Positions 30,540 through 39,294 of a stretch of DNA of 64,000 nt are shown here, piece by piece. Numbering within the stretch: the first letter of the stretch is position 1; each line of letters opens with the position of its first letter. The position numbers and the translations under genes were made by a program. Source of the DNA: Streptomyces paludis. Its GTDB lineage: Bacteria > Actinomycetota > Actinomycetes > Streptomycetales > Streptomycetaceae. Under the pieces are notes generated by a model. It saw nothing but the letters and a program-made list of their open reading frames with translations. It was not told the origin of the DNA and ran no database searches. The DNA lies in NCBI RefSeq assembly GCF_003344965.1, contig NZ_CP031194.1, positions 4,216,001 through 4,280,000 of the forward strand, in the 5' to 3' direction.

Positions 30540-31736
30540 TCAGGCGGCCATTTCCTCGCGGAGCCGTTCCAGGGCATCGCATGCCGTACCACGTATGTGG
30601 GGAAGTCGGTCGCCGGCAGTTCTGATGATGCGCTGGAGCTGGTGAGGGAGGCGCTGCCGTACCGCTTCTCTGGTCGCCGTATCGAGCGACTCGGCGGCGC
30701 CGTGCCGGTCGCCGGCGAGGAGCCGTACATGGGCTACCGTCACGCGTTCGATGACATGCCACTGAGGCGCGACCGCCGTCGTAGGACCGGGCGCGGCCTC
30801 GGCCAGCCGTACGGCGACCTCGGCTCTTCCGGTGGCGACCAGGCCGCGCAGCCGTACCTCGTGGAGGGCGAACGGGTTGAACAGGCTTGTGTGTTCAACG
30901 GAGTGGAGAAGCTCGTCGCTTTCGCGCATGGCCCGGTCGAAGAGGTCGGCGTTGCCGAGTGCACCGGTGGCGCGGGCGAGCAGGGGCAGAACCGCCGCGC
31001 GGGCGTCGGGATCCGGGGCCAGCGCCGTCGCGCGTTGCAGACGGTTGACAGCTGCTCCGCGCAGCCGGGCCTTGCGCAGCTCGTTTCCGTGCATCCGCAG
31101 GGCGTACGAGAGAAAGGCGCGGTCGTCGAAGTGCTCGGCGATGGGGAGGCTCTTGGCGGTCCAGTGTGCGGCGGTGCTCAGCCGTTCCTCCGGCAGGACG
31201 TTGCCCAGCGCCACCCCCAGTCCGACCCGGGCACGGGCGAGGAGACGCAGGACGTCCTGTTCCGTGTGACCGTCTTCCACGCGGGCTTCCAGCCGGGCGA
31301 CGAGGGGCCACAGCTCCTCCACCGCCGCGGTTGCGTGTCCGGACTGGCGGGCGATTTCGGCGAGACGGATGGTGGACTCGCCGAACTGGAGCATCGCGCG
31401 GTGGTCGCTGTCGGCGGGATCGGTGACGCCGAGGATGTGCGGAGGAAGCCGCAGCCGCTCGCAGACCCGGCGGCGCGACCCCACATCGTCGAGCCCGCGT
31501 CTGCCCACCTCGAAGGCGGAGATGTACGTCTTGTCGTAGCCGAGGAGCGCGCCGAGCTGGGTCTGGTTGAGACCGTGGACCGCGCGGTAGAAGCGCAGGA
31601 TCGGTCCCAAATCCCCTGCAGCGAGGAGGAGCGGGGCCTGCGGTGTGGCCCAGTGCCACAGCGCGTGCTGGGCGGAGGGACGGTGCACGGCGGTGCTGGT
31701 CGGGTTGGTCCGGTCGTGCATTGTGCCCCCGCTCAT
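30540..31736 (-). CDS. XRE/TPR transcriptional regulator
   Basis: A 398-residue protein. The N-terminal helix-turn-helix ([25 protein letters not shown], given by its ends; about residues 55-80) precedes TPR-like repeats to the C-terminus. It starts 7 bases after the NUDIX gene on the same strand, so the two are probably co-transcribed. ATG 31721 (MHDRTN) has a GGGGG ribosome-like site and is an alternative start. It is one of two XRE/TPR proteins within 3 kb and may control the divergent operon at 32.3 kb. Confidence 0.75.
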   Translation of the reverse strand: MSGGTMHDRTNPTSTAVHRPSAQHALWHWATPQAPLLLAAGDLGPILRFYRAVHGLNQTQLGALLGYDKTYISAFEVGRRGLDDVGSRRRVCERLRLPPHILGVTDPADSDHRAMLQFGESTIRLAEIARQSGHATAAVEELWPLVARLEARVEDGHTEQDVLRLLARARVGLGVALGNVLPEERLSTAAHWTAKSLPIAEHFDDRAFLSYALRMHGNELRKARLRGAAVNRLQRATALAPDPDARAAVLPLLARATGALGNADLFDRAMRESDELLHSVEHTSLFNPFALHEVRLRGLVATGRAEVAVRLAEAAPGPTTAVAPQWHVIERVTVAHVRLLAGDRHGAAESLDTATREAVRQRLPHQLQRIIRTAGDRLPHIRGTACDALERLREEMAA

Positions 31737-31742
31737 ACCGCG

Positions 31743-32180
31743 CTACGTCTCTGCGTACCAGGCCGCGATCGACCGCTTGTATCCGGCCGGCATGTTCAGC
31801 CCGGGGACCTCGTCGGCGGTGAAGAGGCCGATCTGCTTGTGCTCGTGGCTGAGCACCGGTGTCCGCTCCGGCGTCAGGACAGTGCATCCGTACGTGACGA
31901 TCAGGACGCGGCGTCCGGGGATCGGCTCGTAGATCCAGGTGCCGCCGTCGATGAGCGGACCGGCCTTGACCTCCCAGCCCGTCTCCTCGGCCACTTCACG
32001 CTCGACGGCCCGCTCGGGGCTCACATCCGGCAACTGGCCACCGGACTCGTTGCCGGTCTCCAGCCGCCCGCCGGGCGGCTCCCACTCCTGCCGTTCGTTC
32101 CTGAGCAGCAGCACCCGGCCCCGGGCGTCAAGGGCGACGCCCTTGACGGATACGGGCCAGAGGGGCGGCTTGTACGGCAT
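31743..32180 (-). CDS. NUDIX hydrolase with an extended Nudix box
   Basis: A 145-residue protein. The beta strands KGVALDARGRVLLLRN and the box region PGGRLETG...REVAEETGW are clear. Relative to the standard box (GX5EX7REUXEEXGU), about ten extra residues (ESGGQLPDVS region, about 44-54) separate the GG loop from the REVAEETG helix. The Glu residues that bind metal in the helix are kept. NUDIX enzymes hydrolyse nucleoside diphosphate derivatives, which fits the neighbouring putative nucleotide-modifying operon. It is divergent from that operon. Confidence 0.8.
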   Translation of the reverse strand: MPYKPPLWPVSVKGVALDARGRVLLLRNERQEWEPPGGRLETGNESGGQLPDVSPERAVEREVAEETGWEVKAGPLIDGGTWIYEPIPGRRVLIVTYGCTVLTPERTPVLSHEHKQIGLFTADEVPGLNMPAGYKRSIAAWYAET

Positions 32181-32348
32181 GAGAGTCCTCGCCCTGCGAT
32201 CTGCGAACCGGTCCTTCGGAACGTAGCACGCAGCACACAAGAGGCGGCCGGACGTGGCGTTTTGTCCGAGTCGACAATCTGTCGCTTTACCGCGGTGACC
32301 CCCGCTCCCGAGAGTGGAACCGCCCACCAGCAACGAAGGAGCCAGAGC

Positions 32349-33158
32349 ATGCGCGGAGCCATAACCCACCCCCCGGACCTGCTTGCCGCCCACAGTGTCG
32401 GCACTGCCACCGCCTCCGCGCCGGACGACGCGATCGTCGCCGCGCGGCTTCGGGAGACCGGGCTCGTCATTGTGGACGGCCTCTTCGGGCGAAGCGCGGT
32501 TCTGGCGTTCGCCGCGCGCTTCATGACCGTCGTACCACACAGGGACAGCGACCCGGACCGTCTCACGACCATCCGCCACATCAGTCGGCACGGCGACCGT
32601 CCCGGATTCGCGGGCTTCGGAAGCGGTGAACTCGCGGCGCACACTGAGGGTTCCGCGGTTCCGGTGCCGCCCCGGCTGATGCTGCTGGGCTGCGAACGAG
32701 ACGCGGACCTCGGCGGGGAGTGCCTCCTGACCGATGGCCGGGCCGTCCACGCCGATCTTCAGACGCGGTGCCCCGACGCGGTCGCCATGCTGTCCGGGCC
32801 GCGCACCGTCTACTTCGGCGCGGGCAACGGCCATCTCTCGCAGGTGTTCACGGCATACCCCGGGGGCCGGGTGAGTGTGCGTCTGCGGCAGGACGGACTG
32901 GCGCGGTGGAGCCCGCTGGTCAGCCCGTACGTTCCGTACCTGCGCGAGGCCGTCGCGCGCCACCAGCACACGGTCAGGCTCTCTCCCGGCCAGGCGTATC
33001 TGCTGGACAACCGGCGCTGGCTCCACGCCCGTACCGAGTTCCGGGGCGAACGGCGGTTCCTGCGCGCCCTCGGCGAGCCGCGCTTCTCCCTCGCCGAGGG
33101 ATTCACCGTCGCTCCGGAGACCGGCGGCGTCTTGCCCACGTCGAAGGAGGCCGCCTGA
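32349..33158 (+). CDS. Clavaminate synthase-like Fe(II)/2-oxoglutarate oxygenase
   Basis: A 269-residue non-haem iron oxygenase. The metal triad is visible as His98-Thr-Glu100 (AHTEGS) and His226 (NRRWLHAR). The Glu variant of the HxD motif is typical of clavaminate synthase, AsnO and VioC-type hydroxylases. RRFLRAL supplies the likely 2-oxoglutarate Arg. Such enzymes hydroxylate free or carrier-bound amino acids or other small molecules. It opens the operon; the next gene starts on its stop (TGATG). The substrate is unknown. Confidence 0.75.
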   Translation: MRGAITHPPDLLAAHSVGTATASAPDDAIVAARLRETGLVIVDGLFGRSAVLAFAARFMTVVPHRDSDPDRLTTIRHISRHGDRPGFAGFGSGELAAHTEGSAVPVPPRLMLLGCERDADLGGECLLTDGRAVHADLQTRCPDAVAMLSGPRTVYFGAGNGHLSQVFTAYPGGRVSVRLRQDGLARWSPLVSPYVPYLREAVARHQHTVRLSPGQAYLLDNRRWLHARTEFRGERRFLRALGEPRFSLAEGFTVAPETGGVLPTSKEAA

Positions 33159-33604
33159 TGAGCCACATCGGGTCCTCCGGACGCCGGGCTGCTGTGACCC
33201 TGACCCTGAACTCCGACGACCTGGCCCCACGTGCCGCCCGCTCCTTCACCAGGAAGGTCCTCACGGACTGGGGCTTCGACGAACTCGCCGACAGGGCGCT
33301 GCTCATCGTCAGCGAACTCACCACGAACGCCCGCCACCACGGCCGCACCAAGCCCGAATCCGAAGCCGAACTCATCACGCTGACGCTCGCCGTTGCGCAG
33401 GACGGTGTGGTGGACATCGAACTGGCGGACAACTCACCTGAACCGCCTACGCCCCGCATCAGCGGCCCCGGCGCCGTCGACGGCCGGGGGCTCCTGCTCA
33501 TCTCGGCTGAGGCGGACGCGTGGACCGTACGTCTCAACGAAGACGGAAGTGGCAAGACCGTGCGGGCCGTTTTGGCCCGTCGACCGGTTGCCGCCGCGCT
33601 CTGA
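33158..33604 (+). CDS. Anti-sigma-factor-like HATPase protein
   Basis: A 148-residue stand-alone GHKL ATPase domain of the RsbW/SpoIIAB type. The N box is SELTTNARHHG (about residue 52), the G1 box DNSPEPP and the G2 region DGRGLLLIS. Streptomyces has dozens of these small regulators, which bind anti-anti-sigma partners or sigma factors. It overlaps the oxygenase stop by one base. A role in timing expression of the operon is inference. Confidence 0.8.
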   Translation: MSHIGSSGRRAAVTLTLNSDDLAPRAARSFTRKVLTDWGFDELADRALLIVSELTTNARHHGRTKPESEAELITLTLAVAQDGVVDIELADNSPEPPTPRISGPGAVDGRGLLLISAEADAWTVRLNEDGSGKTVRAVLARRPVAAAL

Positions 33605-33666
33605 ACATCACCTAGCAGTGCCGAATTCCTGCCGTCCCACCGCTCGAACGTGGAGGTTTGTTTGCC

Positions 33667-34127
33667 ATGCCTGTTCAGTTGCCGCCGGTCGTTCCGCCCT
33701 TGACGCCCAGGAGACGGAAGTACTGGCGTTGCTCGCGCAGGGAGCGAGCAACGGAGAGATCGCCAAGGCCGCCACGCTGTCCGAGGACACGGTCAAGTGC
33801 TACCTCCGCAGCATCCGGGCCAAGTTCGGTACGAGCAGCCGAGCCTGCCTCGTAGCCCTCGCCTACCGCAACGGCGTCGTCACACCGTCGGTCCCGGCGG
33901 AGGCCACCGCGCCCGTCCTCTCCGATGCGGAGAGGACGGTGCTCGGCCTTCTCAGCGAGGGTGCGACCACCCGCGAAGTGGCACGCCGGCAGCTCATGTC
34001 GCATCACAACGCCAAGGAATACGTCCGGCGGCTACTCGACAGGATGGGGGCCGCCGACGCGGCCCATGGAGTGAGCCTCGCCTACCGCTGGCAGATCCTC
34101 GCCGATGACAGGGAGGAGGGGAGGTGA
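33667..34127 (+). pseudogene. LuxR-type HTH protein with an apparent one-base deletion
   Basis: The best start is ATG 33667, with GGAGG 10 bases upstream. Its frame reads MPVQLPPVVPPLTP and then runs into basic nonsense. The long LuxR-type frame reads QETEVLALLAQGASNGEIA and contains two HTH-like repeats (SNGEIAKAATLSEDTVKCYL and ATTREVARRQLMSHHNAKEYV). It has no start codon with a ribosome site of its own. One extra C in the CCC run at 33706-33708 would restore a continuous LTPQETEVLALLAQG, exactly the expected LuxR sequence. A sequence error or a real mutation is possible. The last 4 bases overlap a GTG that could start the HAD gene. Confidence 0.65.
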
Positions 34128-34132
34128 TCGCC

Positions 34133-34804
34133 ATGACGGGAGCCCCGCCGCAACGGGCGCTGGTCCTCGACCTTGACGGCGTCCTGCTCGATACACGACC
34201 CGTCATGCGAGAAGCATGGCAAGCCGTCCGAGCACAGCACGGTGTCGAGGTGCCGTTCGAGGCGTACGAGCAGCACCTCGGCCGCCCCTTCGACGACATC
34301 ATGGAACGCCTCGGGCTGACCGAACCCGACCGGATCCACGAGACGTACACCGCCACCTCGAAGTCCTCCGCCGTACTGGCCGAACCGTTCGACGGCGTGC
34401 AGGACGTACTTCGCGCGTTCGTCGCCGCCGGCTGGCTTCTCGCCGTGGTGACATCCAAACCGCTCGACCGCGCCGCACCGCTGCTCGCCCGGCTCGGCTG
34501 CCCCTTCGCCTCCGTACGGGCACCATCCCGGGACGGACAGGGCCGCTGCAAACCGGCGCCGGATCCGCTGCTGCTCGCCCTCGTGGACCTCTCGGTCGAT
34601 CCGCGGTCAGCCGTGTACGTGGGTGACATGGCGGTCGACCACGAGTGTGCCCGGCGTGCGGGGGTGCCGTACGTCCACGCGGCCTGGGGCTACGGCGCCC
34701 CCGGGAGTCCGGCTCCCCGGATCGCCAATGCGCCGAAGGACCTCCTCGAAGTCCTCGCTGAGGACCGGTGGCCTGCGCCTTTCATCGACGGGAGCTTGCT
34801 GTGA
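34133..34804 (+). CDS. HAD-superfamily hydrolase (phosphoglycolate phosphatase-like)
   Basis: A protein of about 223 residues. Motif I is VLDLDGVLLDT (nucleophile Asp), motif II VVTSKP, motif III with Lys in RCKPAPDPLL and motif IV VGDMAVDHECAR. It belongs to the Gph/PGMB group that removes phosphate from sugars or nucleotides. ATG 34133 has GGAGGTGATC 3-12 bases upstream. A GTG at 34124 overlapping the previous stop is also possible. The 3' end overlaps the GTG of the next gene, so all genes from here to 40.3 kb are coupled. Confidence 0.8.
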   Translation: MTGAPPQRALVLDLDGVLLDTRPVMREAWQAVRAQHGVEVPFEAYEQHLGRPFDDIMERLGLTEPDRIHETYTATSKSSAVLAEPFDGVQDVLRAFVAAGWLLAVVTSKPLDRAAPLLARLGCPFASVRAPSRDGQGRCKPAPDPLLLALVDLSVDPRSAVYVGDMAVDHECARRAGVPYVHAAWGYGAPGSPAPRIANAPKDLLEVLAEDRWPAPFIDGSLL

Positions 34805-36675
34805 CCGCGTCGAAGAGAAGCGCTCTCGGCCTGATCCGGACCTCCGTCGGAGGCCAGACCGTCTGGGCTCTCGTCGGAGAAGCCTCGCTGCGGAATACGC
34901 GGTCCACCCGGATCACCACGCGGGAACTCGAAGCCCTGCCCATCGACCGACGCGAGGCGGATCAGCACGTCGCGAACGTCATGGCGGCGCTGGAGAACCA
35001 CGGCTCCCACCGCGCGGCAACACCCGGCGGTGCCTCGTGGCTGTACGTGCAGCACGTCCCCGTGCGCCGTCTGATCGCGCAGCTCGTACGGAAGCTGCTG
35101 GCGTTGAGCGCCTGGGAACCCTTCGCCGAGTCGCCCGGCCCCATGACCCTCGCTCCGTACGAGGGGCTGCTCAGCCTGCGCGAGACCAGCTCCCGCGAGT
35201 ACCGCCGCTACACCGTCACCTGGTCCGGCGTCGCCTACGTTCTCGGAGCGCCGGCACCACACAACCCGGTACGGGCCGCGCGATTGCGGAAGGCGGCGGC
35301 TCCCCGGCTCGACGCTTCGCCCGGACCAACCCCCTCGGCTTCGGGGTTGCCCACGGCCGAGGTGGTCGCGCTGTCCTGGTCGTCCCGGCACGCTGCCACG
35401 CTGATGCCCGTACTGGAGGAACTTGACCGCCACGGGCACCCCAGTCTTCTCCTCGACCTCGCCACGGACCCGGCGGAGCGCTGCCCGGCGCCCGGCGCCG
35501 GACTGATCAGGTTGTGCCCGGTGGCGCCTGAGGTTCTGGCCGTATCGGGGACCGTCTCCGGGCTGCGGCTCGATACTGAGGAGCCCACCGGGACCGACGG
35601 CGGCGTTATGGTTGGCCGACACCTCGTTCGACTGGACAGGCTGGAACGCCTCGCAGCCGCCCTCATCGAGACGACGGCCGGATGCACTCAGCTGTCCTGG
35701 CGCGCGGTGATACGTACGGAGACGTGGCTGGACGAAGTCCTCACCGTCGTCCGCCCCCACACGGTTCTGCTGAGCAACGACACCAGCCCTCTCGGCGCCC
35801 TCGCCGTCCACACTGCCGAACGGCACGGAGTCAACACCGTGCACGTCCAGCACGGAGCGTGGACGCCGGAGGCGGTGGCCTGGCCGGCCCTCCACAGTCG
35901 TCACCTCGTTGTCATGGGCGAACGCGATGTCGCCTCGGCGAAAGCCTGGGTACGACACCCGGAAGCCGAGATCCACGTCCTTGGGCAGCCACGCTTCGAC
36001 GTGCTCGCCGGACTCGACCGGGAAGCCCAGCGCCGTAACCTCCGGACGCTCCTTGCCACCAGCAGCGGACAAGGACCGGACCGGATCGCGGTCTGGGCCT
36101 GCCAGCCGTTCGCCCCGGACCGCCTCCGCGCGCAGGCGGACATCATCTGCGACGGCCTCCAGGCGGCGCAGGAGCGCTGGGGCCTGGTGATCGCACCGCA
36201 TCCCGCCCAGGACAGCCACGCCTTCGAGTACGTCCTCCAGCGGGAGGGGAGGCTGCCGGTCGCTGTGGCCGATCCGAAAGTCGGCGCGCGAGGCTGCCTC
36301 GCCGGCGCGGACGCGGTCGTCAGCGTCTACTCCACCTGCGGCATCGAGGCCGTACTCCTCGACGTCCCCGTACTGGAACTGGACCTGCCCGGCGAACGCA
36401 CACTCGGTCTGGCGGATCACTCCCTCGCCCACCGCTGCGTTTCCTCCTCCGACATCGCGAGCGCGCTCGCCACACCGAGCGAGCCGTACCTCAGAGGCGT
36501 AAGGGAGGCACGCGACGCGGTGTGCCTCTGGCAAGGCAACAGCGCCCGCGACATCGCCCAACTCATCATCGACCGGGCTCGCCCGGATCACGCGCACACC
36601 GACCTCGCCCACCACGATGCCTCCGTCGCCGGTTCTTCTGGCGTGCCGAGACATGAGGGAGCCTCCGTCCGATGA
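34801..36675 (+). CDS. GT-B fold surface-carbohydrate or nucleotide-sugar protein
   Basis: A 624-residue protein beginning with GTG on the previous stop (GTGA). The first 180 residues are not recognised. The rest resembles CDP-glycerol or UDP-GlcNAc 2-epimerase-like GT-B enzymes: TVLLSNDTSPLGALAVHTAERHGVNTVHVQHG (described by its ends), VLGQPRFDVLAGL, a long helix-rich region, IAPHPAQDS and VVSVYSTCGIEAVLLDVPVLELD near residue 540. The substrate cannot be told. A glycosyltransferase acting on the product of the thymidylate-synthase-like enzyme downstream is one reading. Overlap with the next gene is 4 bases. Confidence 0.65.
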   Translation: MTASKRSALGLIRTSVGGQTVWALVGEASLRNTRSTRITTRELEALPIDRREADQHVANVMAALENHGSHRAATPGGASWLYVQHVPVRRLIAQLVRKLLALSAWEPFAESPGPMTLAPYEGLLSLRETSSREYRRYTVTWSGVAYVLGAPAPHNPVRAARLRKAAAPRLDASPGPTPSASGLPTAEVVALSWSSRHAATLMPVLEELDRHGHPSLLLDLATDPAERCPAPGAGLIRLCPVAPEVLAVSGTVSGLRLDTEEPTGTDGGVMVGRHLVRLDRLERLAAALIETTAGCTQLSWRAVIRTETWLDEVLTVVRPHTVLLSNDTSPLGALAVHTAERHGVNTVHVQHGAWTPEAVAWPALHSRHLVVMGERDVASAKAWVRHPEAEIHVLGQPRFDVLAGLDREAQRRNLRTLLATSSGQGPDRIAVWACQPFAPDRLRAQADIICDGLQAAQERWGLVIAPHPAQDSHAFEYVLQREGRLPVAVADPKVGARGCLAGADAVVSVYSTCGIEAVLLDVPVLELDLPGERTLGLADHSLAHRCVSSSDIASALATPSEPYLRGVREARDAVCLWQGNSARDIAQLIIDRARPDHAHTDLAHHDASVAGSSGVPRHEGASVR

Positions 36676-37643
36676 CACACCTGACCGGCGACAGCGTCGC
36701 CGAACTCTTCACCGGAGCGGTTCTGTTGGCCAAGGCTGGCGAGGAGGTTGCCCCTCGCGGAATGGCCACACGCGAGGTCCTCAACGTGACCATGACGCTG
36801 GCGCAGCCCCGGGCCAGGCTGTTGTACGCGCCGCCCACCCGGATCCTGAATCCCGCCTTCGCCGTGGCCGAGACCGTCTGGCACCTGTCCGGCTCCGACG
36901 AGCCGTGGATCTACGACTACAACGCGCGCCTTCGGCAGTTCACCGACGACGGCATCTTGCGTGGTGCGTACGGGCCCCGGATGCGGAACTGGGCAGGGAC
37001 GGTCGACCAGCTCCGCCGTGTCGTCGAGATCCTCAAGGAGGACCGCGATTCGCGGCGGGCGCTCATCCAGCTCTACGACCCGGCGCGCGACGCGGCCGGT
37101 CACAAGGACGTGCCCTGCACCCTCGGTTTCCGCTTCCACCTCCGTGCGGGCCGTCTGCACATGACGACCAGCATGCGCGGCCAGGACGTGTGGATCGGGA
37201 TGCCGTACGACCTCTTCTTCTTCACCACGCTCCACGAACTGGTCGCCGGATGGCTGGACGCCGACCTGGGCGAGTACCACCACCAGGTCGGATCGCTGCA
37301 CATCTACGAGCGTGACATGGAGAGGGCCGACACGCTGACGGACGTGACCGCGAGCACGGTCATGCCCGAACTGGCCACGCCCTGGGAGGGGTTCGACAAG
37401 CTGCTCGCCAAGGTGGGAGCGCGCGAGGAGACGGGGCATCCGGGCTGGGCCGCCATGGCCGACACGATGTGCAGCTACCGGCTGTGGAAGGACGGGCTGC
37501 GCGAACAGGCGTGGCGTGTCGCCGACACGATTGATACGCCACTCGGGGAGGCGCTGATCGCCTGGTACGGCGAACTCGTACGCCGCACCGGTACGTCGAC
37601 CGCCCGGACCATCCCGACCTCAGCGGGAACGGGGACGATGTGA
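36672..37643 (+). CDS. Thymidylate-synthase-family (d)CMP hydroxymethylase-like enzyme
   Basis: A 323-residue homologue of thymidylate synthase. Cys149 in DVPCTLGFRF is the nucleophile, RDSRRALIQL supplies the phosphate-binding Arg, and LHIY matches the sugar-binding His-x-Tyr. The nucleotide-recognition loop reads MRGQDVWIGMPYD. The residue equivalent to E. coli TS Asn177 is Asp180, and the usual YQRS is SMRG. In T4 dCMP hydroxymethylase and MilA, this Asn-to-Asp change selects cytosine over uracil. I therefore predict a (d)CMP C5-hydroxymethylase or methylase rather than housekeeping ThyA. ATG 36672 overlaps the previous stop. Confidence 0.75.
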   Translation: MTHLTGDSVAELFTGAVLLAKAGEEVAPRGMATREVLNVTMTLAQPRARLLYAPPTRILNPAFAVAETVWHLSGSDEPWIYDYNARLRQFTDDGILRGAYGPRMRNWAGTVDQLRRVVEILKEDRDSRRALIQLYDPARDAAGHKDVPCTLGFRFHLRAGRLHMTTSMRGQDVWIGMPYDLFFFTTLHELVAGWLDADLGEYHHQVGSLHIYERDMERADTLTDVTASTVMPELATPWEGFDKLLAKVGAREETGHPGWAAMADTMCSYRLWKDGLREQAWRVADTIDTPLGEALIAWYGELVRRTGTSTARTIPTSAGTGTM

Positions 37644-37651
37644 GGCGCCGC

Positions 37652-39294
37652 ATGGACCACGCCCCCTCCGTCATCCTCGGCCTCTGCTCCTTCACCCATG
37701 ACTCCGCCGCCGCGCTCCTGGTCGACGGCGAGTTGCTGGGCTTCGTCGAGGAAGAGCGCCTGTCCGGGAAGAAGCACACCCGCGAGTACCCCCACCGCGC
37801 CATCGATTGGCTCCTGGACGACGCGGGCCTCACACCGGGCGACATAGACGCTGTCGCGTACAACTTTCAGCCGGCCCGCTACCTCGCTGAGACCCCCGCC
37901 GCACTCAGAGGCGGGTGGAGTCTCTTGGACGACGTTTCCCCGGGGCCCGCGTCACGCCCGTACTGCACCACCGCGCTCACCAGTTGACGGCTTTCGCGGC
38001 CTCGGGCTGGAGCGAGTCCGCGGTGCTGGTCGTCGACAGCCTCGGTGAGCGGCAAACCACCACCATTGCCCGGGGGCGTGACGACGGCGGTCGCCCCGTC
38101 ACACGCACCATGGAAGCCATGTACGACCCGGCCTCCCTCGGCTATGTCTATGGAGCGGTCACGGATCACCTTGGCTGGCGGCGAGGCGACGAAGAAGGAA
38201 CCGTCATGGCGCTCGCCGCGCTCGGCGACCCGGCCCGGTTCCGGCACCTGTTCGCCCGCGCCATCCGTACGACCAGCACGGGCTTCGTTGTGGACCCGGT
38301 CTGCTTCCCCCCACGCGTCCTCACCTCCGGGTATCCGCGAACATCCCCTTGCTTCATCGCTGAGGTGGGGGCTCCCCGGCATCCGGACGAGCCGGTCGGC
38401 CAAGTCCACCAGGACCTTGCCGCAGTCCTCCAAGAGCGCACTGAGCACGTCATGCTCCACCTCGCCCGACGCGCGCGGCTGCTCACCGGCTCACGCCGTC
38501 TCTGCGTGGGCGGCGGAGTGGCCACCAACTGCGTCGCCATCGGAAGGATTGTCGAGGCCGAGATCTTTGACGAGGTGTTTGTTCCGCCTGCCCCCGGCGA
38601 CGCGGGTACCGCGATCGGAGCAGCCGTTGCCGTACATGCCGACGGCGGCGGCAGAGAACCCCTCGCCGGGATCGCGCGTGCCTGCTACCTCGGCCCGTCC
38701 TACCCCGAGCCGAAGCTCGACCTCACCCCGTGGCCGGGGTTGAAGCTGAAGGTCCTCGGCCCGGAGATCGCGGAATTCCTTGCGGACCAGCTGGCCCACG
38801 GAATGATCGTGGGGCTCTTCCAGGGCCGGGTGGAAGCCGGCCCGCGCGCACTGGGGAACCGGTCGATTCTCGCCTCGCCCCTGGAAGCCGGCGTGGTCGA
38901 GCGGCTGAACGCCACGGTGAAGTTCCGCGAGCCCTTCCGGCCGTTCGCTCCGGTGGTCACCGCCGCCCGCGCCGGTGAATTCTTCACCCTGGGCCAGGGC
39001 TCCCCGTACATGTCCATGGCCTCCCGGGTGACCGACGGGGCCCGCGAGCGTATCCCCGCGATCGTCCACGCCAACGGTACGGCCCGCCTCCAGACCGTAT
39101 CCGCCGACCAGAACCCGTTCATGCACCAGGTCCTGGAGGCATTCGGTCGCCGCACGGGAGTACCCGTACTGATCAACACCTCCCTCAACGTCAAGGGTCG
39201 GCCCATCTGCGGAACCCCCGACATGGCCTTGGACTGCCTCGCCCACTCCGGACTTGACGCGCTGCTGCTCGAAGGACGGTGGATCACCAAGTGA
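37652..39294 (+). pseudogene. NodU/TobZ-type O-carbamoyltransferase, split by a frameshift
   Basis: The N-terminal Kae1-like domain begins at ATG 37652 (GAGG 6 bases upstream) with ILGLCSFTHDSAAALLVDG, FVEEERLSGKKHT and YNFQPARYL, and is in one frame to about 37915. The rest continues one frame off from about 37915: VLHHRAHQLTAF (metal-binding His), VVDSLGE, VGGGVATN, GRVEAGPRALGNRS and a C-terminal YrdC-like domain ending at 39294. A single missing base near the GGGTGG run at 37913-37918 would rejoin them. The family transfers carbamoyl from carbamoyl phosphate, through carbamoyl-AMP, to a hydroxyl on a sugar or small molecule. A natural lesion or a sequencing slip cannot be separated here. 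Confidence 0.8.

Noticed and set aside
30495..33158. Long plus-strand frame of 887 codons across the XRE and NUDIX genes
   Set aside because: Only the last 269 codons (from ATG 32349) have family features. The rest is antisense to two real genes.
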